Positions 47,037 to 55,301 of a stretch of DNA of 57,409 nucleotides are shown in pieces. Position 1 is the stretch's first letter. Every line of letters begins with the position of its first letter. Both the position numbers and the translations under genes were made by a program. The notes below the pieces were generated by a model. It was not told where the DNA came from. It worked only from the letters and a program-made list of their open reading frames with translations, and did not search any database. The stretch comes from Prolixibacteraceae bacterium (GTDB lineage: Bacteria > Bacteroidota > Bacteroidia > Bacteroidales > Prolixibacteraceae): contig CANJNY010000017.1 in assembly GCA_947475715.1 (NCBI GenBank), positions 1-57,409 on the forward strand, given 5' to 3'.

Positions 47037-47417
47037 TTAAAGTTTCGATTTTTTACCTTTTTCCATATTTTCATTTACCCGGAATTCCACCATTTTTGAA
47101 ATTAATTCAAGTGGCAGCTGTTTGTCCAGTGGAAATTGAACCGAGCCTTTTGCATATTTATACCTTGAAAGATTTTCCTTAAATCTTGTTATGGCTGAAC
47201 CGGTGGGGTAGAAGCCGATATGTTTTGAATATGCTGCAAAATACAACAAGATGCCATTCAATTTATAGGCAGGCATTTTGTAGCTGATTACCTCAACGGC
47301 TGCAGGTGCAGAATTTTTTATCGTTTGCCTGAGCTCTTCTAAAAGAGATTGTGTTAATGAGGGAAAACCTGCAATATAATTATCAACCTCATCGGATTGG
47401 TTCCCGATCTTTTTCAT
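47037..47417 (-). CDS. DUF1801 (YdhG-like) small protein
   Basis: 126 residues of the DUF1801/iron-chaperone-like family: VDNYIAGFPSLTQSLLEELR (11-30), EVISYKMPAYKLNG (about 42-55), HIGFYPTG (about 66-73) and GSVQFPLDKQLP (about 91-102). The family fold resembles frataxin-like iron-binding proteins, though a function in iron transfer is not proven. Its ATG overlaps the glycerol dehydrogenase stop (ATGA, 47414-47417), so the two are translationally coupled. Confidence 0.88.
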   Translation of the reverse strand: MKKIGNQSDEVDNYIAGFPSLTQSLLEELRQTIKNSAPAAVEVISYKMPAYKLNGILLYFAAYSKHIGFYPTGSAITRFKENLSRYKYAKGSVQFPLDKQLPLELISKMVEFRVNENMEKGKKSKL

Positions 47418-48589
47418 TTGGTTGTTAATTTTCTCGCTTTCCCCATTGCATCTGCTGCAATCATTGCATTTAATACTTTCCCGGGGGTAATGATTCCTGC
47501 CTCATGATGTATCCCCTCTGCCGGAGCGCATGCTTTTACTGCAGCTTCCATCAGCCTGGTTTTAGAAAGCTCTTTCAATCCGATATCTGAGAACGTAGTG
47601 GGCAGCCCTATCTCTTCACAGAATGAATAGACTGTTGAAATTTCTTCCATCGGGGCATCAGTGAGATGAAGGCCGGTTAAAACCCCGAAGGCCACCTTCT
47701 CACCATGATAATAGGAATGCGTCTCTTCTATGGCTGTTAATCCGTTATGAACTGAATGTGCTGCAGCCAGCCCGGAACTCTCAAATCCAAGTCCACTGAG
47801 CAGAATGTTGGCTTCAACAATATGGTTCAGAACTGGTGTGACGATATGATTCTCACTTGAAATTTTGGCGGCAGAACCGTAACGTAATAGTGTGTCGTAG
47901 CAAAGCCGGGCAAGATTTAAACCGGTCATCGTACTATATCCGCCACACTCATTTAATGATTGAGTGCGTTCACAGGATCTTGCTTCAAACCATGTAGCCA
48001 GGGCGTCGCCCATTCCTGCAACCAGAAACCGGGTTGGTGCAGCTGCAATAATGGTCATATCAACCAGTACAACCTGTGGATTCATCTTCTGATAATAAAC
48101 AGATTCAAAAATTCCATCATTGGTGTATATTACCGCACAGCCACTGCATGGGGCATCAGTTGAGGCAATGGTGGGGACAATTATGACAGGGATACCTGCC
48201 CTGTCGGATACAATCTTTGCCGTGTCAATGGTCTTGCCTCCCCCCATTCCAATGATTACTTCGAAATTTTCACGATTGACAATTTCACTAAGGCGCGTTA
48301 ATTCCTTTTCGCAGCACTCCCCCTGAAATTCTTCAATACTAATCATAGCCTCCGAATCCTGGAAACTGTAATCCGGAAGTATTTTTTTTATTACAGTAGG
48401 GGAGGCTATCAGCAGCCCTTTCTTCCCTAAAAGATTAACCAGCCCCGGCAATTCATGAAGGGCATTTTCTCCCTGAATATATTTTCCTGGAAAAACGGCT
48501 TTGAAAGGTGTTTGGATTTGCTTGTAAACAGGTGTTTCATTTGAGCAACTTTCTTCATTTATACTGGGATGGTTCATATCTTTTTTCAT
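47414..48589 (-). CDS. gldA: Glycerol dehydrogenase
   Basis: NAD-dependent, metal-containing oxidation of glycerol to dihydroxyacetone, cytoplasmic. It is 391 residues, about 20 longer than E. coli GldA owing to an N-terminal extension (MKKDMNHPSINEESCSNETP). The NAD-binding motif GMGGGKTIDTAK (about 115-126) and metal ligands are intact: Asp in GMGDALATWFEA, His in AAAHSVHNG and His in SYYHGEKVAFG. A start at residue 5 (MNHP) is possible. Coupled to the DUF1801 gene by a 4-bp overlap. The family is sure; other alcohols such as 1,2-propanediol could be substrates. Confidence 0.93.
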   Translation of the reverse strand: MKKDMNHPSINEESCSNETPVYKQIQTPFKAVFPGKYIQGENALHELPGLVNLLGKKGLLIASPTVIKKILPDYSFQDSEAMISIEEFQGECCEKELTRLSEIVNRENFEVIIGMGGGKTIDTAKIVSDRAGIPVIIVPTIASTDAPCSGCAVIYTNDGIFESVYYQKMNPQVVLVDMTIIAAAPTRFLVAGMGDALATWFEARSCERTQSLNECGGYSTMTGLNLARLCYDTLLRYGSAAKISSENHIVTPVLNHIVEANILLSGLGFESSGLAAAHSVHNGLTAIEETHSYYHGEKVAFGVLTGLHLTDAPMEEISTVYSFCEEIGLPTTFSDIGLKELSKTRLMEAAVKACAPAEGIHHEAGIITPGKVLNAMIAADAMGKARKLTTK

Positions 48590-48763
48590 AATTTGATTTT
48601 TTGTGTGGTGAATTTTGTAAATGTCGAATTCGATTAAGTTTACCGGGACTAAAAATAGTCTTTATAATCTGGATTCTGCCCATATTAAATTCCTGATAGG
48701 ATTGAAAATATGATTTTTGACCGGATCTGGTTTTATCTGCTTCGCTTGGAAGGTATTTCAGGA

Positions 48764-49543
48764 CTAATTTTTCGTTCCAAATGAATAACTTAAACCAAGT
48801 GAGAATTTTATAAGGGGGCCAATCAACATTGAAGAGGTGTTTACATCGAAATAGGATTTGGAATTAATTGTGGGAATGATTAAACCCAACTGAAGAATTC
48901 CTTTTATTTTTTCATTGCCTGTTTTTAGTGTGATGTTAGGTTCCAGATTCATAAAATCAAGCGAGGCATGCGAGTAATATTTAAAATTGGTATTCCACCA
49001 TTCAAATTTATCGTATAGCGATGCATTAATATCAAACATTCGGACATAATTTCCCCTTAAATCTAACGCAACTTCTATCCCCTTATTAAGATATGCTATC
49101 CCCGGTTGAATGAATAAATTGAAGTATTTCGCATTTGCCTCGGGATTTGTAGGGTTCGAATCGTGAATAATATCTGTGGTATTACCATACCCTCCCCCGG
49201 CATAACACTGGAATAATCTGTTTTCTTTAGAACCAAAGGTGGTGAAATATCCGGCGCCGGCTTCGACAAAGAGTATATTGAGTTTTTCAGTGATTGAATC
49301 ATTGCTTTTTGACCGCTTATTGTGGTACATCCCATCAATCATAAGCCCGGTATGATTTGAAATCGCATAGGCCGCCTGCAAATTGGCCAATCCCGATCCG
49401 GAGAGCCCTAAAAGTGCAGATGTATTGGCCTCCCCTTTATGTTTCAGTAAAGGAGAATGGATCGTATTCGGCTTATAAAGTGTGACACAGCTTGAGAGAA
49501 TTAATCCACCTGCAAATGATAATAAGTGCATGACAATTTTCAT
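48764..49543 (-). CDS. Hypothetical outer-membrane beta-barrel-like lipoprotein
   Basis: 259 residues from the ATG at 49543 (MKIVMHLLSFAGGLI); an upstream ATG at 49558 adds five residues. The signal ends in a lipobox-like LSSC, so it may be lipid-anchored. Repeated Gly/aromatic beta strands (ANLQAAYAISNHTGLMIDGM, LFVEAGAGYFTTFG, CYAGGGYGNTTD) and a final aromatic strand (GLSYSFGTKN) suggest an eight- to ten-stranded barrel. I do not recognise a named family. Monocistronic; a near-match -7 box TATATTCG is upstream. Confidence 0.6.
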   Translation of the reverse strand: MKIVMHLLSFAGGLILSSCVTLYKPNTIHSPLLKHKGEANTSALLGLSGSGLANLQAAYAISNHTGLMIDGMYHNKRSKSNDSITEKLNILFVEAGAGYFTTFGSKENRLFQCYAGGGYGNTTDIIHDSNPTNPEANAKYFNLFIQPGIAYLNKGIEVALDLRGNYVRMFDINASLYDKFEWWNTNFKYYSHASLDFMNLEPNITLKTGNEKIKGILQLGLIIPTINSKSYFDVNTSSMLIGPLIKFSLGLSYSFGTKN

Positions 49544-49739
49544 AACATATTGTATCACTTATACAGAAAATGAATTCAGTTATTGAAATTGTAATTACGC
49601 GAATATAAGCATTAATCTGCTGAAATAAAACATTAAAAACCAAATTTTTATTTTGGATCATTAAGAATTCAGTCTATCATGGAAATACGAAATCTTCCTA
49701 TTACTTATCACCTTTAGTATGGCAATTTAAATTTTGCAC

Positions 49740-50339
49740 TCAATAAATAATAGTCCTGAATGTTAAGTTTATTCTTGGCTTGGTAATCAATCTGGAAGGG
49801 GGTAACCGATGTAACCAGTGGGTTTGGGTAGTGCCTGTCATCACAAGCAGACTGCCATGTTCTAAAATCAATGAAACGTTTACCTTCGTTTCCTTATGTT
49901 TGAAGCAAAACTTACGCTCAGCTCCCAAACTTAGCGATCCGATTGCACCATTTCTTTTTAAATCTTTTTCTCCATCACTGTGCCAGGCCATCCCTTCCTC
50001 TCCATTATGGTAGAGATTAAGCAGACATGAGTTGAATTTTTCACCGGTTTTTTCTTCACACAGGATTTTAATCGCCAATAATTCCTCCGTCCATGGCAGA
50101 GCCTGCTTTGTAGTTCCGGAGTAGGTATATTCATAATTAGAATCGCCATACCAGGCAACTTTCCGTTTGGTTATTATCCGTTTTCCAAAGATTCTGGCTT
50201 CATCGTTTCTCCAATCAATAGACCCCAGTAAACAGGTGTAATAATAATCTGCCTGCTGATTTGACATTACTTTTCCATAATAATTTACTATTCCGTCTGT
50301 AGGGAGAAGATTGGTCGTTTCGTTACTGAACAGGTCCAT
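49740..50339 (-). CDS. AlkB-type Fe(II)/2-oxoglutarate-dependent dioxygenase
   Basis: 199 residues repairing alkylated bases by oxidative demethylation. The jellyroll motifs are intact: iron ligands in AWHSDGE (H and D, about 115-120) and the distal His in TQTHWLHRLP (about 172-181), then RINLTFR (about 190-196) whose arginine binds 2-oxoglutarate. The nucleotide-flip region NLYHNGEEGMAWHSD matches ALKBH2/3-like bacterial AlkB proteins. Cytoplasmic. Its family includes stand-alone enzymes common in Bacteroidota. No LexA- or Ada-like operator is recognisable. Confidence 0.94.
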   Translation of the reverse strand: MDLFSNETTNLLPTDGIVNYYGKVMSNQQADYYYTCLLGSIDWRNDEARIFGKRIITKRKVAWYGDSNYEYTYSGTTKQALPWTEELLAIKILCEEKTGEKFNSCLLNLYHNGEEGMAWHSDGEKDLKRNGAIGSLSLGAERKFCFKHKETKVNVSLILEHGSLLVMTGTTQTHWLHRLPPSRLITKPRINLTFRTIIY

Positions 50340-50393
50340 TGGCTAATATTATAATACTGAGTGATTCATGTGGATAATTGAAAACCAATTGTT

Positions 50394-50696
50394 TTATTCT
50401 TTTCTTATTTTTTGAATTTTTATCCAGTTGGCACAACCTGGCTGAATTATATTCCAGTCAAGTTTAACCGGAAGTGGAAATATTTCTTTTTGTACGTTAA
50501 TATTTGAATTTTTTGGAACCGAGTCAAAGTTGTAAATAATGGTATCAATTTTAATCTTGTAACCTCCACAGCAAATACACATTCCAAGGTCTGGTCCAAG
50601 AATTATTCCCTTTGATTTAAAATCATCGGAATTGCTCTTTTTGCAAGATACCAAGGTTAGTATAATGACAATTATGAATATTGCTTTAATTTTCAT
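50394..50696 (-). CDS. Small hypothetical lipoprotein with a CICCGG motif
   Basis: 100 residues. The signal ends in VSC (Cys18), so it is lipid-anchored. The segment GPDLGMCICCGGYKIKID (34-51) has a Cys-x-Cys-Cys cluster found in similar small Bacteroidota proteins, possibly metal-binding or redox-active. A later cysteine sits in QPGCANW. I do not know the function. It is on the same strand between the luciferase-like gene and the AlkB gene, with only 29 bp separating it from the former. Confidence 0.7.
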   Translation of the reverse strand: MKIKAIFIIVIILTLVSCKKSNSDDFKSKGIILGPDLGMCICCGGYKIKIDTIIYNFDSVPKNSNINVQKEIFPLPVKLDWNIIQPGCANWIKIQKIRKE

Positions 50697-50725
50697 AATT
50701 AAAAACCTGTTTTATACGTAAGTAA

Positions 50726-51733
50726 TCAATTGTTGCTCAACGCTTCATGCAGGATTGTGAATGATTTAAGCTTGGCCTTGAAATCGAAAATATAACTGGC
50801 AGCCATCAGTTCATTGATACCCGTTTGGGCAATGAAATCTGAAAGTTTCGTTCTCAGGGTCTTCTCACTTCCGGTGAACGTACAGGATAACATATTATTA
50901 ACGAATGCGCGCACCTCGGGGTTTCTGTAACTTTCGGGCAATTCACCCGGAGGCATCAGTGGGCTTCTCGTATTGGTGATTATTCCGTTAAACAATCTGA
51001 TCAGACTGGTCATCAGAAATTCAGCCTCTTCATCGGTGTCGGCACCAATAATATTAACGCAGGCCATCACATAAGGGGATTCCAGTTGTTTGGAAGGTTT
51101 GAAATTATTTCGGTAAATTTCGATTGCAGTGCGAAATTGTGCAGGTGCAAAATGGGCCGCAAAGGCATAGGGCAAACCCATCTGTGCTGCAAGATAGGCG
51201 CTATCTGTACTGGAGCCTAATATCCAAAGAGGGATATCTAACCCTTCACCAGGAAAGGCGCGAACCCGTGCATTGGAATTGTCCTTGCTGAAATAAATCT
51301 GAAGCTGTTTTACATCCGTTGGGAAATTATAGGAGGTGTCCATATTGTTACGCCGCAGCGCCATTGCGGTGAGCTGGTCTGTTCCCGGAGCCCTGCCCAG
51401 TCCTAAATCAATTCTTCCGGGATAGATTGTTTCCAATGTTCCGAATTGTTCTGCAATCACAAGGGGACTATGATTGGGTAGCATAATTCCTCCGGATCCT
51501 ACCCGTATACTTTTCGTTTTTCCCGCCACATGCCCAATCAATATTGATGTTGCCGAACTGGCTATGTGCTTCATATTGTGGTGTTCAGCCATCCAGATTC
51601 GTTTGTAGTCAAGTGATTCGGCATGTTGGGCCACCTCCGTTGTATTGGCTATGGCTGACCCGGAATCACCACCTTGCGACACTGTGGCAAGTTCAAGTAC
51701 AGAAATTGGTATTTTATGTTTTATCGCTCTCAT
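50726..51733 (-). CDS. Luciferase-like (LLM class) flavin-dependent oxidoreductase
   Basis: 335 residues with the TIM-barrel of bacterial luciferase-like enzymes. [20 protein letters not shown] (about 43-62) and [20 protein letters not shown] (about 84-103) are the family blocks, followed by [13 protein letters not shown]. It probably uses reduced FMN supplied by a reductase. It resembles the MsnO8-like LLM subgroup. Cytoplasmic, no signal. A second, truncated member of the family lies 152 bp upstream on the same strand, so a pair once existed here. Confidence 0.92.
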   Translation of the reverse strand: MRAIKHKIPISVLELATVSQGGDSGSAIANTTEVAQHAESLDYKRIWMAEHHNMKHIASSATSILIGHVAGKTKSIRVGSGGIMLPNHSPLVIAEQFGTLETIYPGRIDLGLGRAPGTDQLTAMALRRNNMDTSYNFPTDVKQLQIYFSKDNSNARVRAFPGEGLDIPLWILGSSTDSAYLAAQMGLPYAFAAHFAPAQFRTAIEIYRNNFKPSKQLESPYVMACVNIIGADTDEEAEFLMTSLIRLFNGIITNTRSPLMPPGELPESYRNPEVRAFVNNMLSCTFTGSEKTLRTKLSDFIAQTGINELMAASYIFDFKAKLKSFTILHEALSNN

Positions 51734-51885
51734 TTGTTATTCCTGGAATTATTTTTTTTTCTCACGGATCTATTATTAAATTACGATATTTAATTATTTA
51801 CACTACTTAATTCACTGCAAAACAGTTCTTTATAATACTTCAATTCATAACCAAAAAGCGGGAATAATTCGAAGAAGGCACCTTT
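51734..51885. other. Intergenic part between the intact and truncated LLM genes
   Basis: 152 bp between the intact LLM gene and the truncated one; together with the fragment it makes a gap of 335 bp without a complete gene. AT-rich, no clear TAnnTTTG box on the minus strand. Confidence 0.4.
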
Positions 51886-52068
51886 TTATGCTATCATTTC
51901 TACCCGACCTTCCGATAAGAGATCGACTGTGGCAAATTTTCGGATTACACTTTCCGGATTATCAGAGCCAGGAACTGTTACTGTACTGATGAGTTTTATC
52001 TTTTTGGGTAATCCTCGCAGCAGCCGCATGAATAACTGCGGGTGGTTGTAAATTGGAACCAGGGAATC
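51886..52068 (-). pseudogene. Truncated luciferase-like (LLM) oxidoreductase remnant
   Basis: Sixty codons on the minus strand end at TAA 51886-51888. They read LFMRLLRGLPKKIKLISTVT, then VPGSDNPESVIRKFATVDLL and SEGRVEMIA, matching the beta-strand/helix core of an LLM enzyme (compare [20 protein letters not shown] in the intact neighbour). The frame is open at its upstream end only because it runs straight on from the TAA stop of the acidic protein gene, with no proper start. The N-terminal part and all of the rest of the enzyme are missing. A start at ATG 52029 would give 47 residues; I treat it as a degraded gene. Confidence 0.75.
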
Positions 52069-52347
52069 TTAATACTCCCCGTTATTTTCTTCCAAATCAT
52101 TATGATCATCACCGCCAAGACTATAATAATTATTTTCTTCGTCTTCTTCACCAATTAGTTCATTGGCATCATCTAATTCGGAACCTGGAACATCAAGTCC
52201 TTCCTCTAACGAGATACTTTCATCTTCGGTATAAACCTCTTTCTTCTCTTTACTGTAAATGTCCTCACTTGCGGGATATACCGGATAACCAGGTGTCTGG
52301 TCAACTTTCAGTTCATCGTTGTCTTTTAAATCAGAATCTTTTTTCAT
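52069..52347 (-). CDS. Small acidic hypothetical protein
   Basis: 92 residues, very rich in Asp and Glu, no signal peptide, likely disordered and soluble. The blocks TPGYPVYPASEDIYSKEK (18-35), LDVPGSELDDANELIG (about 51-66) and EDEENNYYSLGGDDHND (about 68-84) recur in small Bacteroidota proteins of unknown role, so it is a real conserved gene. Its -7 box TATCTTTG (52462-52469) gives a leader of about 110 nt with a short perfect hairpin (52411-52426). Its stop codon is directly followed, in frame, by the truncated LLM remnant. Confidence 0.75.
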   Translation of the reverse strand: MKKDSDLKDNDELKVDQTPGYPVYPASEDIYSKEKKEVYTEDESISLEEGLDVPGSELDDANELIGEEDEENNYYSLGGDDHNDLEENNGEY

Positions 52348-52410
52348 CTTTTTATTTTTTATGATTGATTAAAAATGAATGCGTCCCAACTAGACAGGTT
52401 GAAATTGGTT

Positions 52411-52426
52411 GCGAATCCCCATTCGC
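52411..52426 (-). promoter_or_regulatory. Leader hairpin of the acidic small protein gene
   Basis: GCGAAT (52411-52416) and ATTCGC (52421-52426) pair around a CCCC/GGGG loop in the predicted untranslated leader. Six base pairs with a 4-nt loop; role unknown. Confidence 0.35.
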
Positions 52427-52461
52427 TTAATCTGATTTTTCAGGTGGTGTTCTCATTAATG

Positions 52462-52469
52462 CAAAGATA
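52462..52469 (-). promoter_or_regulatory. -7 box of the acidic small protein gene
   Basis: On the minus strand TATCTTTG matches TAnnTTTG and continues as CATTA. The same TATCTTTGCATT string occurs before the SDR gene at 54193-54200. Confidence 0.55.
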
Positions 52470-52613
52470 CAATGAACAAAATCAAAAATGTGGATTATTA
52501 AGGTAAAAGTGTGCCAATTTCATGTCGTAAATTCACTCAAAAGCTAAGTAAAAGTAGTTTTGAATTGGATGATAACTTTGACCGGTTCTATTATGAGCAG
52601 AGCAGGTAAACTG

Positions 52614-54167
52614 TTACCAACTTATCGGGAAATAGTCTTTCAGGAATTTTCCACTCCAATGTTTTCCGGTATTTGAACCATCGATAAACGGGTCACAAAC
52701 ACGGGCGGCACCGTCTACGATATCCAAAGGTGGCTGAAAATCGTGAACCTGCTGTTTGTGTTTTGCCAAATCTGCCGGATCTTCATCAGTCACCCAGCCG
52801 GTATCAACCGCATTCATGAAAATGCCGTCCTTGGCAAGGTCACTGGCAGCTGTGTGAGTTAGCATGTTAAGAGATGCTTTGGCCATATTGGTGTGCGGGT
52901 GGCGGTCAGCTTTCATAAATGTGTGAAATTTCCCTTCCATTGCCGATACATTTACTACATGTTTCTTGCCGGTATAATCTTTTCTCATCAGGGAGGTGAG
53001 TCGGTTACAAAGGACAAATGGTGCAATGGAGTTCACCAGTTGCACTTCCACCATTTCAAGGGTTTCTATTTGTCCGAGTTTGAGTCGCCAACTGTTAGTT
53101 TTTCTTAAATCAACCTGTTGGAGGTCGGCATCCAATTTACCTTCCGGAAAAACTTCCCTCGTTTCAATGGAATTATCAAAAGTGTAAGGGACCTGCGAAA
53201 GTTGGGCTGATGCCCTGATCCCAATACCCGGGGCTTGCCCGTTCCAGGTCACTGCAATGGCTTTTTGCGAATCCAGACCCTCCCGATTGAAGGTTTCAAT
53301 TTCCTTCAGACACTGCTGATGATGGGTGAGCAGCTGCTTTACCTCATCCGAATGGGTATGAAAGGGCAAGGTCTCATTTCCCATTAAATGTGAATAAAAA
53401 CCTGAAGGGCGCCTTACCGTCTGGGCGGCATTGTTAATTAAAATGTCCAGTCGTTCGTATTTTTGCTCTACATAACCTGCAAATAATTCAACACTTGGAA
53501 TATGCCTCAGGTCAAGTCCGTAAATATGCAGCCGGTGGCTCCAATCCGCGAAATCTTTCTCTTTTGCAAACCGGATAGCAGAATCTGCAGGAAAACGGGT
53601 GGTTGCAATAACCATTGCACCTGAGCGTAACATCATCAGTGTGGCGTGATACCCGATTTTTAGCCGCGAGCCGGTAATTAACGCCACCTGACCTGTCAAA
53701 TCACAGCTTTGAAAACGTTTGGCATAATTCAAATCACCACAACCGGTACACATCGAATCATAAAAGTGATGAATTTCGGTGTATAATTTTTTGCAGACAT
53801 AGCAGTTCTGTTCGGATAACAGATATCTTTTCTCACTGGCGAAGGACGATGCCGGTAATGCAATCTGAACCGGCGCCTCAAAGACCGTTGAGGTACGCGC
53901 GCTCCGAATACTGGTGGCGGCACGGGCATTGCGATTATGAGTACTCTCCTGCTGTTTCCTGGCGACCTTAACACTCTTGTTCCGCTTATAAATTTCTGCC
54001 TTGTCGGGCCGGGTAATCTGACCTGCAGCTTTCATGAGCCGGAGAAATTGCTCCTTCGACAAATGAATAAGCTGATCTCCGTTTTCAAGTAAGTGTTCCA
54101 AAACAGTAATACAACTATCTATTTCTTTATCAGTTAATTTCTCTGTATTTTCGATATTATTCTCCAT
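52614..54167 (-). CDS. Zinc-finger/SDR fusion, short-chain dehydrogenase-like protein without the catalytic tyrosine
   Basis: 517 residues. The first about 110 are charged and disordered. A CxxC-(16)-CxxC zinc-binding element follows (NCYVCKK and MCTGCGD, about 121-143). The SDR domain begins [20 protein letters not shown] (about 164-183) with [13 protein letters not shown] (about 249-261), the NNAA motif, and NVSAMEG with the catalytic serine. At the usual YxxxK position it reads TNMAK: Thr426 and Lys430, so the tyrosine is gone. A related HTNMAK form appears in similar proteins I recall, so this is probably a family trait rather than damage. Function unknown; NAD(P) binding is likely kept. 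Confidence 0.85.
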   Translation of the reverse strand: MENNIENTEKLTDKEIDSCITVLEHLLENGDQLIHLSKEQFLRLMKAAGQITRPDKAEIYKRNKSVKVARKQQESTHNRNARAATSIRSARTSTVFEAPVQIALPASSFASEKRYLLSEQNCYVCKKLYTEIHHFYDSMCTGCGDLNYAKRFQSCDLTGQVALITGSRLKIGYHATLMMLRSGAMVIATTRFPADSAIRFAKEKDFADWSHRLHIYGLDLRHIPSVELFAGYVEQKYERLDILINNAAQTVRRPSGFYSHLMGNETLPFHTHSDEVKQLLTHHQQCLKEIETFNREGLDSQKAIAVTWNGQAPGIGIRASAQLSQVPYTFDNSIETREVFPEGKLDADLQQVDLRKTNSWRLKLGQIETLEMVEVQLVNSIAPFVLCNRLTSLMRKDYTGKKHVVNVSAMEGKFHTFMKADRHPHTNMAKASLNMLTHTAASDLAKDGIFMNAVDTGWVTDEDPADLAKHKQQVHDFQPPLDIVDGAARVCDPFIDGSNTGKHWSGKFLKDYFPISW

Positions 54168-54192
54168 GAACTATTCTCTCTTGCTTAAAATG

Positions 54193-54200
54193 CAAAGATA
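54193..54200 (-). promoter_or_regulatory. -7 box of the SDR fusion gene
   Basis: On the minus strand TATCTTTG matches TAnnTTTG, 25 bp before the ATG. No clear TTTG upstream at about 20 bp. Confidence 0.5.
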
Positions 54201-54304
54201 AGGATGTTTCGGTTTAAGGGCATTAAAATTATTTTCATTCACTGGAGACTGCTTTACTGTTACCTTTGATAATATAATTGGAGAATAAAAAAAGCAGGTC
54301 TGTT

Positions 54305-55240
54305 TCAATCATCCGCTGCAAGTTTTTTAATGTAGTCGGGACTTTCGGGTTCATCTTTGAAAAAATCACCTTTCTTGCCTTTTGAAAGTGCCCATCGGTC
54401 AAGCCATGATATTCCCCAATTTCCGAAGCGTGTAATCTCTGTTTTATAGGCCTGGTCTTCAAGGGCTTCATCCATGCGGATAAAAGTGTAATTGTTTTTC
54501 AGGAATATAGCCGCAAGTGAATCAACATAATCTGAATTGAGATAACTGGCATGCAACAGTAAGATCTGGTTTATATTCCGGCCAAACAGGTTATTCGCCT
54601 GCTTTTCATAATAGATCAGCTTCTTTTCCATATAGCTCAAATAATCATTTCCGATTTTTTCCATCAGATTCGGGTCTTGTTTTGAATTGGCTCTATGATA
54701 GGCCAGGGCGAATAAATAATCTTCATTGTCAATAGTTACAGGAGCTAGTGTGTATCCATGATCTGAAAGAAAATTAGTTAATGAATCGCCCTTTGCTTTT
54801 GTATTTCCGACATGAAGAAATGGGTGTCTGAAATATTTAATCTCCTGACCATTCCTTTGAAGCAGATGCTTTGTAATTATTTCACCCTTCAAAATATCTG
54901 AAGTGAAATCCTTGTAGGAGGTTGCATTATAATCAGGGTGAGCGAATGTGTGATTTCCTAAATCCAATCCATTTTTAATCCAGCTTTTTAAAAGCTCAAC
55001 CTGAAAGGTATTTAGACTCTCCTTCTCATATAATTTAGACTCATTTACAAATCCTATTGCAGGGATTTTATTCTTTTTTAATGAGTTAATTAGTTTGTCA
55101 ATCAATGCTTTTTGAAAGCAGGTATCTGATTTACCATAGCTTACGACAGGCAAATCATCAAAACTAAAGCAAACCTGCTTCTTTTGTCCAAATGCTAAGC
55201 AAGTCGAAACAAGTAAAAGGAAACATAGCAATATCTTCAT
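54305..55240 (-). CDS. Polysaccharide deacetylase (NodB-like) exported protein
   Basis: 311 residues with a signal peptide (ILLCFLLLVSTCLAFG, cleavage about 18). The NodB catalytic pieces are visible: VCFSFDDLPV (23-32, DD motif), GNHTFAHPDYN (about 95-105, metal-binding His pair) and KYFRHPFLHVG (about 135-145). A family that removes acetyl groups from cell-wall or dietary glycans; the long form with C-terminal DRW segment is common in Bacteroidota. It lies next to the GH29 gene on the same strand, 61 bp downstream of it, suggesting joint glycan breakdown. Confidence 0.88.
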   Translation of the reverse strand: MKILLCFLLLVSTCLAFGQKKQVCFSFDDLPVVSYGKSDTCFQKALIDKLINSLKKNKIPAIGFVNESKLYEKESLNTFQVELLKSWIKNGLDLGNHTFAHPDYNATSYKDFTSDILKGEIITKHLLQRNGQEIKYFRHPFLHVGNTKAKGDSLTNFLSDHGYTLAPVTIDNEDYLFALAYHRANSKQDPNLMEKIGNDYLSYMEKKLIYYEKQANNLFGRNINQILLLHASYLNSDYVDSLAAIFLKNNYTFIRMDEALEDQAYKTEITRFGNWGISWLDRWALSKGKKGDFFKDEPESPDYIKKLAADD

Positions 55241-55301
55241 TTTGGTGATATATTAATTGTTGTCTCTGCTTTGAAAAGGCATGGTTTTATCATGGTACTA
55301 A

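Noticed and set aside
46878-47182. Two overlapping plus-strand frames of about 70 codons
   Set aside because: They overlap the DUF1801 gene antisense, are rich in Phe and Ile and lack any recognisable motif.
52053-52364. 103-codon plus-strand frame over the acidic protein
   Set aside because: Antisense shadow of a gene with conserved blocks; the frame is His/Leu/Arg-rich and has no family match.
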